64,000 nucleotides of DNA from Caldilineaceae bacterium (GTDB taxonomy: Bacteria > Chloroflexota > Anaerolineae > Caldilineales > Caldilineaceae), in contig JACKBC010000034.1 of the NCBI GenBank assembly GCA_020634755.1, positions 1 to 64,000 of the forward strand. Direction: 5' to 3'. A model generated the notes under the pieces. That model was not told where the DNA came from. It made no database searches and saw only the letters and a list, made by a program, of their open reading frames with translations. The position numbers and the translations under genes were made by a program. Below are positions 16,966 to 26,400 of this stretch, piece by piece. Positions within the stretch are counted from its first letter, which is position 1. Every line of letters begins with the position of its first letter.

Positions 16966-18268
16966 ACACCAACCGCGTCCGCCCCGTCAACAGCTCCTGC
17001 ATCATCGCCTGCTTCAGCGCCCGCGTCTTCTCCCGCCGCGCCCCCAGCGCCGCCAGCTCCGCATCCATGTCCGAGAGCACGGCGGCGATGGCGGTTTGTT
17101 CAGGAGGAGAAGGAACTGGAAGAGTTAACTTGGCAATATTTGTCTTACTGATGCCGGAGACTTTGGTGCCTACAGCGTAAAATGAGAATTGTTGTCGAAT
17201 TGCAGTTGTTTGAAAGCAATAACGAAGATATTCATTAACCAATTCATTGTTTTTTCTCTTTGCAACTATTGTGTGCAAGCCAGATATAAAGGGTAGATTG
17301 TCTTTATTGACAATTACAATGTGTTTACTGGTTCCTTCGTCATCTTCAGAAGCATCCACAAATACAACATCACCATCTTTTAATAGTGAAGATGGCGAAA
17401 CCTGGGACAGTGATATGTTAAGTTTTGGAATATCTTGATAATCAGATCTAGTGTCCACATAAGTCTTTGACGCACCGTGAATATCACCATAATGCAGATA
17501 GCAATATCCCTGTGTAGAAAGCTGATTGCGAGATGCAGAATATCCACCACTAAAATCAAATAATTGTTCGAGCGTCCTCACCTCCCACACTCCCGCAAAC
17601 CCAGGCAACCGCGTTTGACCCGTCAGCAACTGCTGCATGGCCGCCTGCTTCAGATCGCGCTTCTTGGCGATGAGCCGATCCAGCGCATCCAGCAGCGAGT
17701 CTACATCGCTCAGCGCCTCCGCAATGGCGCGCTGTTCAGGCGGAGACGGCATCGGGACGGCGAAACTTCGAATTTGTTCAATATTCGCTCGCTTGAAAGT
17801 TGAACCAACCATTAAATTCAAGAGTTGGTTTGCGATAATGGAGGACTGAAATACTGCTTGCAGAAATTCGGGAGAAAAATCAATTACCTTTCTTCTCAAC
17901 AAGCAAACATCTTGGCCCATCGCAAATGGTGGATGCCGCTCCGTAACCTGAGCCACTTCGCCAACAGTGGCATTGCGGCTGAGAATCAGATCGCCAGGCT
18001 GGGGTTTTCTTCCCCCTTCAATCAACAGATTATAGAATTGTTGGTTAGTTTGTTTTGCACTTGTAAGATCTACAAAACGACTTTGAACTTCCTTGATACT
18101 CGCAACAGGAAAACCGGCCGAAGTGAACTCGGCTGTGACATGTTTACAATCGATTACTGTCCAGAATTTGCCAACACTTCCAACCTCCCAATTCTCCGGA
18201 ATCACCCCCACCTCCGTCCGCTTATACCCCGCCGGCACCGCGTCCTCGCCAACGCTCATCACATCCAT
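16964..18268 (-). CDS. hsdS: type I restriction-modification specificity subunit
   Basis: A protein of about 434 aa with the two-half architecture of HsdS: target recognition domain 1 (after VIPENWEVGSVGKFW), a conserved helical spacer (PPEQRAIAEALSDVDSLLDAL), target recognition domain 2, and a second spacer (PPEQTAIAAVLSDMDAELAAL). Each half ends with AAMQQLLTGQTRLPGF or AMMQELLTGRTRLV. It chooses the bipartite DNA site for HsdM and HsdR. I take the ATG at 18268; the frame upstream is repeat-derived and not family-like. Both recognition domains are AT-richer than the rest, as expected of exchanged specificity modules. Confidence 0.92.
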   Translation of the reverse strand: MDVMSVGEDAVPAGYKRTEVGVIPENWEVGSVGKFWTVIDCKHVTAEFTSAGFPVASIKEVQSRFVDLTSAKQTNQQFYNLLIEGGRKPQPGDLILSRNATVGEVAQVTERHPPFAMGQDVCLLRRKVIDFSPEFLQAVFQSSIIANQLLNLMVGSTFKRANIEQIRSFAVPMPSPPEQRAIAEALSDVDSLLDALDRLIAKKRDLKQAAMQQLLTGQTRLPGFAGVWEVRTLEQLFDFSGGYSASRNQLSTQGYCYLHYGDIHGASKTYVDTRSDYQDIPKLNISLSQVSPSSLLKDGDVVFVDASEDDEGTSKHIVIVNKDNLPFISGLHTIVAKRKNNELVNEYLRYCFQTTAIRQQFSFYAVGTKVSGISKTNIAKLTLPVPSPPEQTAIAAVLSDMDAELAALGARREKTRALKQAMMQELLTGRTRLV

Positions 18269-18362
18269 ATCACCCCCACCCGCTTCGCATCCATCACATT
18301 GCACCCCATCCCCATAAACCACCCATTCGACAGTAGAAACATCCCCTCCCCCCCATCACAAT

Positions 18363-18427
18363 CCCTCCCCTAGGGGAGGCTAGGAGGGGCCTACTCCCTC
18401 CCCTTGGGGAGGGCCGGGGAGGGGCTT
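18363..18427. repeat. two adjacent palindromic GC-rich repeats, family 1
   Basis: Two units in tandem: CCTCCCCTAGGGGAGGCTAG (from ~18363) and CTCCCTCCCCTTGGGGAGGG plus CCGGGGAGGGGCT (18394-18427). They fill the space between hsdM and hsdS. The second unit reaches into the hsdM reading frame and encodes its last residues SPSPALPKGRE, so the HsdM C-terminus appears repeat-derived. Confidence 0.75.
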
Positions 18428-20829
18428 ATCCGCCTCAAATGCCCATCCACCCGCGCCGCCAACAGCGCCACCTCTGCCTCCAACTGCGGCAGCGGCGTCG
18501 CATAGCGCTCGGCCAGTTGCCGCACGCGCCTCGTCAGCCGTTGCGACACCCGCTCCAGCTCGCCCTGCACCGCCGCCGTCAGCGCGGCCAGCCACTTGTC
18601 ATCCACCACCAGCTCCTTGATCTCCGCCACGCTCAACGCTGGATATTTCGCATAAGCCAACTGATCCAGCGCCGCCTCTGCCTCGCGCATAGCCCGCTTC
18701 TGCTCGGCCTCAGCCGCATTCAGCGCCAGCCACTGGGTCAGCACCGCCAGCTCGTCCGCCGCCTCAGCATCATCCTGGATCTCGCGGCGACGGGCGTTCA
18801 CCTCGACCTTGTTCACCTTCTCCAACGCCCCCAGAAAACCCTCTTCGCCGCCCTGCTCCTCTTCCAGCTCGGCCAGCGCCGCCGTCGTGGCCTCCAGCTC
18901 AGCCTGTAGCGCCGCCATGGCCGCCTCCTCCGGGCCAAAGTAGCGCGCCACCACATAGGGCTTGGGAATCAGCTCGCAGCGCCAGCCCTTGTCACGCGTG
19001 CGGCCCCGCTTGTCCGTCTCCACAATGCGCTCGGTCTGCGCCACCCAGCCATCGCCCGCCAACAGATAACAATCATCCTGCATGGTTTCGGCCCAGTAAT
19101 CCATCAAATGCTGATAAACGTCATACGCATCCAGCAGCGGCGCCGTGCCAAAAGCCGCCAGCAGCGCCTCGGCAATCGTCTCGATCAGCACCTTGGGCTG
19201 CCCGCCGCGGTCAAAGCCCGCCAGCCGCGGACGATTGGCCGCCTGCCACTGCGCAAAGCGCTGCATCACTGCATCGTGAAACGCCGCAAATTCTGCATGC
19301 TCCAAAATCGCCGCCTTCACCTCCCCCACAGCCAGCCGCAGTTGCGCATAGCCCGGCCGCTCCGCCGGCGCAAAGAGCGCCGACCGCACCCCCGGCAGCA
19401 CCGCCCAATAGCGCGCCAGCGCATCAATATCCCGCTGCGGAATGCCGCCGCGCAGATGGCCCCCAATATCCTGCACATCCTCGGGCTCGCTGCTGTCAAT
19501 ATAGCGCGGCAGATTCAGGTTATAGTCGTTCTTGGCGTCCCGAATCTCGGCCAGCGGCGCCAGGCGGGCGTAGCGCGGCGCATCCACCCGCCGCCTAAAG
19601 GTGTCCACAATGCGGTGGATATCCTGCTCGCGCAGCCGGTTCTTGTTGCCATCCTTCATAAAGCCCTTGGACGCGTCAATCATATAGACGCCCTGGCGGC
19701 TGTGGGCGTTCTCCTTGTCCAACACCAGAATGCAGGCCGGAATGCCGGTGCCGTAAAAGAGATTGGCCGGCAGCCCAATAATGCCCTTGAGATAGCCCGA
19801 GTCCACCAGCGCCCGTCGGATGGTCGCCTCGGCATTGCCCCGAAAAAGCACGCCGTGGGGCAGAATACAGGCCGCCTTGCCGTTGGCCTTCATAGAGCGG
19901 ATAATGTGCAGCAGATAGGCGTAATCGCCCTGTTTAGCTGGCGGCTCGCCCCAGGCAAAGCGCGCATAGGCGTCGTCGCTCGGCGTCAGCCCCGTGCTCC
20001 ACGTCTTGTCCGAAAAGGGCGGGTTGGCCACTACATAATCATAGGTGCGCAGCCGCGCGCCCTCTTTAAATTTGGGCGCGCTCAGCGTGTTGCCCGCCAG
20101 AATATTGGCCGTGGGAAAGTCGTGCAGAATCATATTCATGCGCGCCAGACCGGCCGTGGTCACATCGCGCTCCTGCCCCTCCAGCGTAATGTGCTTGCCC
20201 GCCTCCGCCGCCACCTTGAGCAGCAGCGAGCCTGAGCCGCAGGTCGGGTCATAGGCCGTGGTCGAGGCCACCGTATTGGCCGGCGCAATGCCAATCACCT
20301 TGGCGATGACCCGGCTCACCTCGGCCGGCGTGTAAAATTGCCCCTTGCTCTTGCCGCTCTCGGTGGCAAAGTGGCGCATGAGATACTCATAGGCGTCGCC
20401 CAAAATATCGTCATTTTCGGCCCGATTCTTGGAAAAATCGAGCGCCGGGTTCTGAAAAATGCTGATCAAGTTGGTCAGCCGCTGCACCAGGGCTTCCCCC
20501 TCGCCCAGCTTGTTGGGGTCGTTAAAATCGGGGAAATCGCTGCGCGCCAGCCGGCTGTTGGCCTCGATCAGCGGCTGGATCACCTGCGTGTTGATCTTGT
20601 CGCCAATATCGCTCTTGCCCTTCAGCCCGATCATATCCCCAAAGCTGGCCCCCGGCGGAATCACCACCGGCGGCGCAAAGTCATCGCTGGCCCCATACTT
20701 GTCCGAAATGTACTTGATAAAGAGCATAAAGAGCACATAATCTTTATACTGGCTGGCATCCATCCCCCCGCGCAGCTCGTCACACGACGCCCACAGCGAA
20801 GAGTACAGCTCCGATTTCTTAATCGCCAT
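18391..20829 (-). CDS. hsdM: type I restriction-modification methyltransferase subunit
   Basis: An 812-aa N6-adenine methyltransferase. The N-terminal HsdM domain (LWASCDELRGGMDASQYKDY) precedes the SAM-binding motif YDPTCGSGSLLLKV and catalytic motif IV in YVVANPPFSDKTW. The C-terminal ~300 aa are an extended helical region (AALQAELEATTAALAELEEE). It is longer than E. coli HsdM (about 530 aa) because of this tail. It methylates the site chosen by HsdS. It begins 20 bp after the STAND-TPR gene, so the two are probably co-transcribed. Confidence 0.93.
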   Translation of the reverse strand: MAIKKSELYSSLWASCDELRGGMDASQYKDYVLFMLFIKYISDKYGASDDFAPPVVIPPGASFGDMIGLKGKSDIGDKINTQVIQPLIEANSRLARSDFPDFNDPNKLGEGEALVQRLTNLISIFQNPALDFSKNRAENDDILGDAYEYLMRHFATESGKSKGQFYTPAEVSRVIAKVIGIAPANTVASTTAYDPTCGSGSLLLKVAAEAGKHITLEGQERDVTTAGLARMNMILHDFPTANILAGNTLSAPKFKEGARLRTYDYVVANPPFSDKTWSTGLTPSDDAYARFAWGEPPAKQGDYAYLLHIIRSMKANGKAACILPHGVLFRGNAEATIRRALVDSGYLKGIIGLPANLFYGTGIPACILVLDKENAHSRQGVYMIDASKGFMKDGNKNRLREQDIHRIVDTFRRRVDAPRYARLAPLAEIRDAKNDYNLNLPRYIDSSEPEDVQDIGGHLRGGIPQRDIDALARYWAVLPGVRSALFAPAERPGYAQLRLAVGEVKAAILEHAEFAAFHDAVMQRFAQWQAANRPRLAGFDRGGQPKVLIETIAEALLAAFGTAPLLDAYDVYQHLMDYWAETMQDDCYLLAGDGWVAQTERIVETDKRGRTRDKGWRCELIPKPYVVARYFGPEEAAMAALQAELEATTAALAELEEEQGGEEGFLGALEKVNKVEVNARRREIQDDAEAADELAVLTQWLALNAAEAEQKRAMREAEAALDQLAYAKYPALSVAEIKELVVDDKWLAALTAAVQGELERVSQRLTRRVRQLAERYATPLPQLEAEVALLAARVDGHLRRISPSPALPKGRE

Positions 20830-20848
20830 TCATTTGGTCCTTGTCTTG

Positions 20849-23800
20849 TCAAGGGGTTGGGTTATCTAATTCATTAATGAGTTGTCGCACAGTTTCCGCC
20901 TTGGGTGAACTGGCTCTTTCATAGAGGGGCAGGGCCTGGTGATAGAGGTCCAGCGCCTGCTGCTTCTCGCCCAGGTCCGCATAGACTCTGCCCATACCGA
21001 AGAGAGTTTCAGCTTCACCGCTGATGTCGCCCACCTTGCGTCGCAAGGGCAGGGCCTGGTAATAGAGTTCCAGCGCCTGCTGCTTCTCGTCCAGGTCCGC
21101 ATAGACTCTGCCCATACTGGAGAGAGTTTCGGCTTCGCCGCTGATATCGCCCACCTTACGTCTTAGGGGCAGGGCCTGGTTGTAGAGGTCCAGCGCCTGC
21201 TGCGTCTCGCCCAGGACTGAGTAGACATCGCCCATACCTGTGAGAGTATATGCTTCGCCACGGATATCGCCCACCTTGCGTCTAAAGGACAGAGCCTGGT
21301 TGTAGAGGTCCAGCGCCTGCGTTTTCTCGCCTAGGTCCGCATAGACTTTGCCCATGTTGGCGAGAGTAAATGCTTCACCATTAATATCTCCCACCTTGCG
21401 TCTTAGGGGCAGGGCGTGGTGGTAGAGTTCCAGCGCCTGCTGCTGCTCGCCCAGGTCTGAATAGGCAATGCCCATATTAGTGAGGGTAAATGCTTCTCCA
21501 CGAATATTACCCACATTGCGTTGCAGGGGCAGAGCCTGCTCATAGAGTTTCAGCGCTTTCTGCTTCTCGCCTAGGTTCGAATAAACAATTCCCATGTTGG
21601 TGAGGGTAAATGCTTCACCATTAAATTCACCCACCTTTCTGAAAAGAGGCAATGCTTGATTGTGGAAGTCTAGCGCCCGCTGATTCTCGCCTAGAGCAGA
21701 ATAGACGTTGCCCATGTTACTTAGTGTATAGGCTTCGCCGCTGGTATCGCCCACCTTGCGTCTTAGGGGCAGGGCCTGGTGATAGAGATCCAGCGCCTGC
21801 TGCGTCTCATTCAGGCCCGCATAAACACTGCCCATGCTCGTAAGAGTATATGCTTCGCCCCTCATGTCGCCCACCTTAGTGAAAAGTGGCAGGGCCTGGT
21901 GATAAAGGTCCAGTGCCTGCTGATTCTCACCCAGTTCTGAATAGACATTGCCCATACTGACGAGAGCGCTTGCTTCGTTGCCGATATCGCCGACCATTCT
22001 GAAAAGAGGCAACGCTTGATGATAAAGGTCCAGTGCCCACTGACTCTCGCTCAGGGCCGCATAGACACTCCCCATGTTCATGACGGTAGCGGCTTCGCCT
22101 GAAATATTGCCTATCTTGCGTATCAAGGGCAAAGCTTGGTTGAAAAGGTCCAGCGCCCGCTGATTCTCACCCATGTCCGAATAGACACAGCCCATGCTCG
22201 TGAGGGTGGTTGCTTCGCCGCTGATATCGCCCGCCTTGCGTCTCAAAGGCAGAGCTTGGTTGTAGAAGTCTAACGCCTGCTGCTTCTCCCCTAGCTTATA
22301 ATATACATCGCCTATTTTGTTGAGGGTGATAGTTTCGCCACGAATATCGCCCGCCTTGCGCAATAGCGGTAGGGCTTGGTTATAAATCGCTATTGCCTGC
22401 TGCTTGTCTCCTAAATCCGCATAGACATCTCCTATATGATAGAGTAAATGACCCTCATGTCCCGTATGTTTCAAGCTTTGAGCATGCACTAAAGCGTCCT
22501 GTAATACTGTAAAAAATGCCTGCGGATGTATTTTGCCGTGAAATGTATGAAAGAAATCCAATACAGTGCTCACAAAAAGCATTTGGCCATAGGTTTCAGT
22601 AGCTAATGTACGCAATATGGCTAGAAGGAATTGGCTATGTTCCAGATCCTCCGCCGGCGCAATCCAGCCCTGAAACGTCTCCGCATCCGCCATGCGCCCC
22701 AGCGCTTTGGCCATCTGCACCAGCAGCGGCGCAATCTCGCGCTCCAGCGGCCGGTACGCCGCAATCAACCCCTGTATGGCGGCCGCGCCAATCTCATGGC
22801 GCTGCGGCTCCCGCTGCCGCTCCACCAACACCCGCGCCAACAGCCGCGGCTCAAACCGATACAGCGCCATATGCCGCTCCCGCCGCCCCACCTCCGCCGT
22901 CGGCAACACCACCGTCTCCTCCAACTCCACCAACATCCCGACATTGGTCCCCTCCCCTTGGGGAGGGTTAGGGAGGGGCCGGGGCCCCGTCAACACCTCA
23001 TCCAACACCTCCTGAAACTCCTCCAATCTCTCCCCATGCATCCCCACCGCATGGGCCACCGACTCATCGCTAAAGACCTCCCCCTCCCACGCCGCGTGGC
23101 TCAACCAGCGCGCCAGCGTCTCCCAATCCACATCATAGCCCAGCTCCTGCGCACAGGCGGCATATGCTTGCAGCGGCCGCTCCACATATTGCGCATAGAG
23201 CGAACCGGAGAAAGTTGTCATCGCCGCCCCGGCCAATTGCCAGCGCCCATCGTCCTGCTGGGCGGCCATCCCCTGCTGCTCCCAATGGCGCAACAGCTCC
23301 AGCAGCAGCGACGGTGCGCCGCCGGTCAACTCATGCAGCACCGGCGCCATGGCCGCCGAATCCGCCGCTAGCAGCGCCTCCACCGCCTGGCTGCGCAGCG
23401 GCCACACGTGCAGCGTGCGGTAGCTGTACGCACTGTGCGGCGCCGACTGCTCGCGCAGCCAGCGCAACCACTCACTCTCCTGTCCGTGCTGGTCGCCCGT
23501 CCCGTGCAGCGGTTGCGGCGCATCCACCAGCAGCACCAGCAAAAAGGGCAGATTGTCGAGCACCTTGTTCCACGTGTGCAGCAGCATCTGCAAAGGGGTC
23601 GGCGCCAGCTCCACGTGGTCCACAATCACCACCAGCGGACTCTCCGCCCGCGCTGCGTCCACCAGCACCTGGCTCATCAACTGGCGCAGCGCCTCGGCAT
23701 CCGGCTCGCTCACGGGCGCTTGCGCTGTGGCCAACCCGCTCCGCGCCCGCTCACTCTGCGCCGCAATTTGCGCCGCCAGCGCCACCCAGCCCCGCCCCCC

Positions 23801-24268
23801 CAACACCTCCGCCTGGGGATAGAGCGTGCGCAGCCGCGCCGCAAAGCGCATCCACGCCTGGCCCCAACGCGCGTGGCTTGCATAGAAGGTCTCCTGCCGT
23901 TCGGCATCCCAATAGGCCGGCAGATAGGTGGTCTGCACCACCGTGGGCCGCCGTTCCCGCTCTGCCAGCACCGCGCACCACCGCTGCACAATCTCGCGCT
24001 TACCCATGCCCGCGGCGCCGGTCACAATCACCGCCCTTGGCTTTTCGCCCCGCGTGTCCGCCACCGCCGCGTCATACCACGCATCGAGTTGCGCCAGCTC
24101 CTCCGCCCGCCCCGCCGTCAGCCAGAAGAGGTCCGCCGGTGGTTCGTCCGCCACCGAACGCGGCGGCGGGTAGATGTTGGTGACGCGGTAATCACCGACT
24201 ACATTGGTCTGGTCACCGTGGACGGTTTGCTTCGTTTGGTCAAATGTTGATTTGGTTTGCATAGTCAT
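20849..24268 (-). CDS. STAND ATPase with motif A and 13 tandem TPRs
   Basis: An 1139-aa protein. Residues 9-26 are motif A (FDQTKQTVHGDQTNVVGD). A P-loop ATPase follows (Walker A in VTGAAGMGKREIVQ, ~residues 82-94; Walker B region SPLVVIVDHVELAP). Then come a helical region and, from ~residue 610 to the end, 13 tetratricopeptide repeats of exactly 40 aa, each like GxVYxxLGExQQALDLYxQALPLRRKVGDxxGEAxTLxxM. The TPRs are a likely ligand or partner sensor. Residues ~427-436 (PLPNPPQGEG) come from an in-frame palindromic repeat insertion between helices. It precedes hsdM by 20 bp, suggesting that it senses the state of the restriction system or adds a suicidal back-up (inference). Confidence 0.85.
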   Translation of the reverse strand: MTMQTKSTFDQTKQTVHGDQTNVVGDYRVTNIYPPPRSVADEPPADLFWLTAGRAEELAQLDAWYDAAVADTRGEKPRAVIVTGAAGMGKREIVQRWCAVLAERERRPTVVQTTYLPAYWDAERQETFYASHARWGQAWMRFAARLRTLYPQAEVLGGRGWVALAAQIAAQSERARSGLATAQAPVSEPDAEALRQLMSQVLVDAARAESPLVVIVDHVELAPTPLQMLLHTWNKVLDNLPFLLVLLVDAPQPLHGTGDQHGQESEWLRWLREQSAPHSAYSYRTLHVWPLRSQAVEALLAADSAAMAPVLHELTGGAPSLLLELLRHWEQQGMAAQQDDGRWQLAGAAMTTFSGSLYAQYVERPLQAYAACAQELGYDVDWETLARWLSHAAWEGEVFSDESVAHAVGMHGERLEEFQEVLDEVLTGPRPLPNPPQGEGTNVGMLVELEETVVLPTAEVGRRERHMALYRFEPRLLARVLVERQREPQRHEIGAAAIQGLIAAYRPLEREIAPLLVQMAKALGRMADAETFQGWIAPAEDLEHSQFLLAILRTLATETYGQMLFVSTVLDFFHTFHGKIHPQAFFTVLQDALVHAQSLKHTGHEGHLLYHIGDVYADLGDKQQAIAIYNQALPLLRKAGDIRGETITLNKIGDVYYKLGEKQQALDFYNQALPLRRKAGDISGEATTLTSMGCVYSDMGENQRALDLFNQALPLIRKIGNISGEAATVMNMGSVYAALSESQWALDLYHQALPLFRMVGDIGNEASALVSMGNVYSELGENQQALDLYHQALPLFTKVGDMRGEAYTLTSMGSVYAGLNETQQALDLYHQALPLRRKVGDTSGEAYTLSNMGNVYSALGENQRALDFHNQALPLFRKVGEFNGEAFTLTNMGIVYSNLGEKQKALKLYEQALPLQRNVGNIRGEAFTLTNMGIAYSDLGEQQQALELYHHALPLRRKVGDINGEAFTLANMGKVYADLGEKTQALDLYNQALSFRRKVGDIRGEAYTLTGMGDVYSVLGETQQALDLYNQALPLRRKVGDISGEAETLSSMGRVYADLDEKQQALELYYQALPLRRKVGDISGEAETLFGMGRVYADLGEKQQALDLYHQALPLYERASSPKAETVRQLINELDNPTP
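20880..22445 (-). repeat. 13 x 120-bp tandem repeat array inside the STAND-TPR gene
   Basis: Coding repeats with an exact 120-bp period and high DNA similarity; for example CTGGT(G/T)(A/G)TAGAG(G/T)TCCAGCGCC recurs in each unit. The similarity at nucleotide level suggests recent expansion and makes the array prone to change in copy number. Confidence 0.9.
22949..22981. repeat. palindromic repeat, family 1 copy inside a coding region
   Basis: CCCCTCCCCTTGGGGAGGGT followed by TAGGGAGGGGCC lies within the STAND-TPR gene, in frame, and adds about ten residues (PLPNPPQGEG) without a stop. It matches the copies near hsdS and hsdM. Confidence 0.8.
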
Positions 24269-24300
24269 TGAATATCAAGCTGGTCTTCCGAGTCTCTATC

Positions 24301-26091
24301 TTACCCATTCACATCTGGCAGGAAGCCGCCTTTGCCCATTCCTTGATTTAAATATGCCAAAACGTTTTCACGTGTATCAAGGAGCTGAATCAGTTGTTGT
24401 ATTAACTGATTCTGACTCGCCGTATCCTCCAAATGGCCGAAAATCAGCCAGGCTTGTGCCAAATATGCTCTTGCTTCTTTGGGATCACCAAAATGCTGCA
24501 GCAATGTGCCTGTTTCAGCTAATGTTGAAGCAAGGGGGCCGTAATCTTCAAGCTGATTGTACAACACAACCGCTTTTTTGAAATGTGCAATGGCATCATC
24601 CCTCTGTTCAGCATCGCGATATGCCACGCCCATGTTGGCGAGAACATCAGAGATACCTTGCAAGTCCTCTTGCTGCTTTTTTAAATCAAGAGACAAGCTA
24701 TAGGAGTTGATGGCGTTTTGTAGTTCCCCTTTCTGGGAATAGGCAAGCCCAAGGTTGTTATACACATGCCCTAACTGCGTAAGATCATCGGTGTTGCTAC
24801 AAAGCTCAAGAGCTTCTGCCAAGTAAAGAATCGCTTGGTCTTCTCCATCACTTCCTAAATGAGATATACCAAGATCCAACAATGCCTGCGCAATACGTTC
24901 GTCACCTTTGATTTGCCGGTAAGCGTCTAATGCCTGTTCAAAATAGGGAATGGCATTACGTGCAATACCTCTTTCCATATGGTACGCACCCATTGCTACC
25001 GAGAGCTCGGCAATGGCCGAAGTGTCACTCAACTGTTTAGCTATCTCTAGTAATGATTCTGTAGTTCGGGCTACATTATCCCAATCCTCTTTCTCAAAGT
25101 AGATATGATAAAGCTCCGCCAACGTACGACGTCGGTTAAATATGTCATCGAGCTTTGCATATGCAGTTGTAGCATGATCATAGTAAGTAATTGCATCTGG
25201 TGTATTCCCATTTTCCAGATGTATATCACCTAATCGGGCGTACATGTTTGCAACATCTTCAAGACGTCTACCGCGCTCAAAGGAAATAACGGCTTGTTCA
25301 TATATTTCTGTTGCTCGACGCCAGTCAGCCATTCGTTCATAGATAAAACCTAGACCCTCATATGCCTTTCCGACCATACCTGGGTTTCCTATGCTTTGCG
25401 CAATTTGCAGGGCTTGATTATAACTATCAATTGCCTGCTGATTCTCTTGTAGGTTCGCCTTTACTGAGCCAATATTCAAAAATGTGGTGGTTAAACCATA
25501 GAGATCGCCTAATTGACTATAAATTCCTCCTGCCAATACATGCATGTTGAGAGCCGCTTCGTTCCTGTCAGCTTGTAAATATGCACTGCCTAAATTTCCA
25601 CAAGAGTCTGCTAATCCGCGTAAATCACCGAGTTGCTGTTTGAGTTCGATTGAGGATTCGAGATATTGAATTCCTTGAGAGGTTTCTTGTCGTCTTAAAC
25701 AGAGTCCACCTAAATTCCCATAGACATTAGCAATACCTTGTGTATCATCCAGTTCTTGAAAGATGGCAAGTGCCTCTTGATATAAATTCGATGCTTCGTC
25801 ATATTTTGCTGAATCGATTCCTAAAACATTAGCGAGATTCATCAACGCATTAGCAGTCAGCTCTTTATCTGTTCGAAGCTTACCGAACTCAAGTGCTTTG
25901 TTGTAATATTCAATTGCTTCGTCTGGATTACCTTTTCTTCGGTGAACATTGCCCATTAATACATAAATTTTGCACAGATGCTCTGCCTCAGAGGTACCCT
26001 CCATTACAGCCTGAGCTTTTGTATAGAAGTCAAGTGCCTTGTCGAACTGAGCCTTATTATTGGCAATCGATCCGCGGGCACTCATATGCAC
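24301..26091 (-). pseudogene. TPR half of a broken NB-ARC/TPR gene
   Basis: A 596-aa open frame made of TPRs (FDKALDFYTKAQAVME, IYVLMGNVHRRKGNPDEAIE, NNLGLAYSQKGELQNAIN) with no ATPase. Its first residues (GTG-CAT-ATG, MHM) come from the transposase remnant that precedes it, and repeat sequence begins abruptly at SARGSIANNKAQFDK. I interpret it as the C-terminal sensor half of the gene whose NB-ARC half lies at 26374-27777. It may still be translated as a free TPR protein. It is AT-richer than the NB-ARC half. Confidence 0.65.
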
Positions 26092-26279
26092 ATGGTCCGG
26101 CTGTACATTCAGTTCCAGAATTTCTACCCCTTTTTCTGGCCACAGAGGTCGTAGAGCTTCTGCGTCATATATTGCGCCACTTCGGTGTCCAAAATCTTAT
26201 ATCGATATTTTGGACAAAACACGACGTGATATTTGCATTCATACAACGAATGCGATAGCTTTTTGAATTGACGGGTCAT
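26083..26279 (-). pseudogene. tnpA: truncated IS200-family transposase
   Basis: The frame starts MTRQFKKLSHSLYECKYHVV and FCPKYRYKILDTEVA, the N-terminus of TnpA of IS200. A one-base loss near 26124-26130 creates a stop after CGQKKG. In the shifted frame VEILELNVQPDHVHM continues, including the HxH metal site of HUH transposases. The tyrosine helix and the rest (about 70 aa) are absent, so it cannot be active. Confidence 0.8.
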
Positions 26280-26400
26280 TATGTATCTCCTGTTAGTTTC
26301 GCACCTTCCAGGTTGATACATAATACCCGTTACATGGCTACCCAATACATCGGTCGAACCGCTATTTAGTCCACTACCTGAGGTAGTGGTTTACACTTTT
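26083..26400 (-). mobile_element. IS200/IS605-type element remnant
   Basis: The segment holds the left end and first part of an IS200-like element. CCACTACC-TGA-GGTAGTGG (26371-26389) is the subterminal hairpin typical of the family, followed by the tnpA start. The right end is missing: homology stops exactly after the HUH motif and joins TPR-coding sequence. It interrupts an NB-ARC/TPR gene. Confidence 0.75.

Noticed and set aside
20880..22445. CRISPR array
   Set aside because: The 120-bp period is entirely coding (40-aa TPRs), with no short repeat plus unique spacer pattern.
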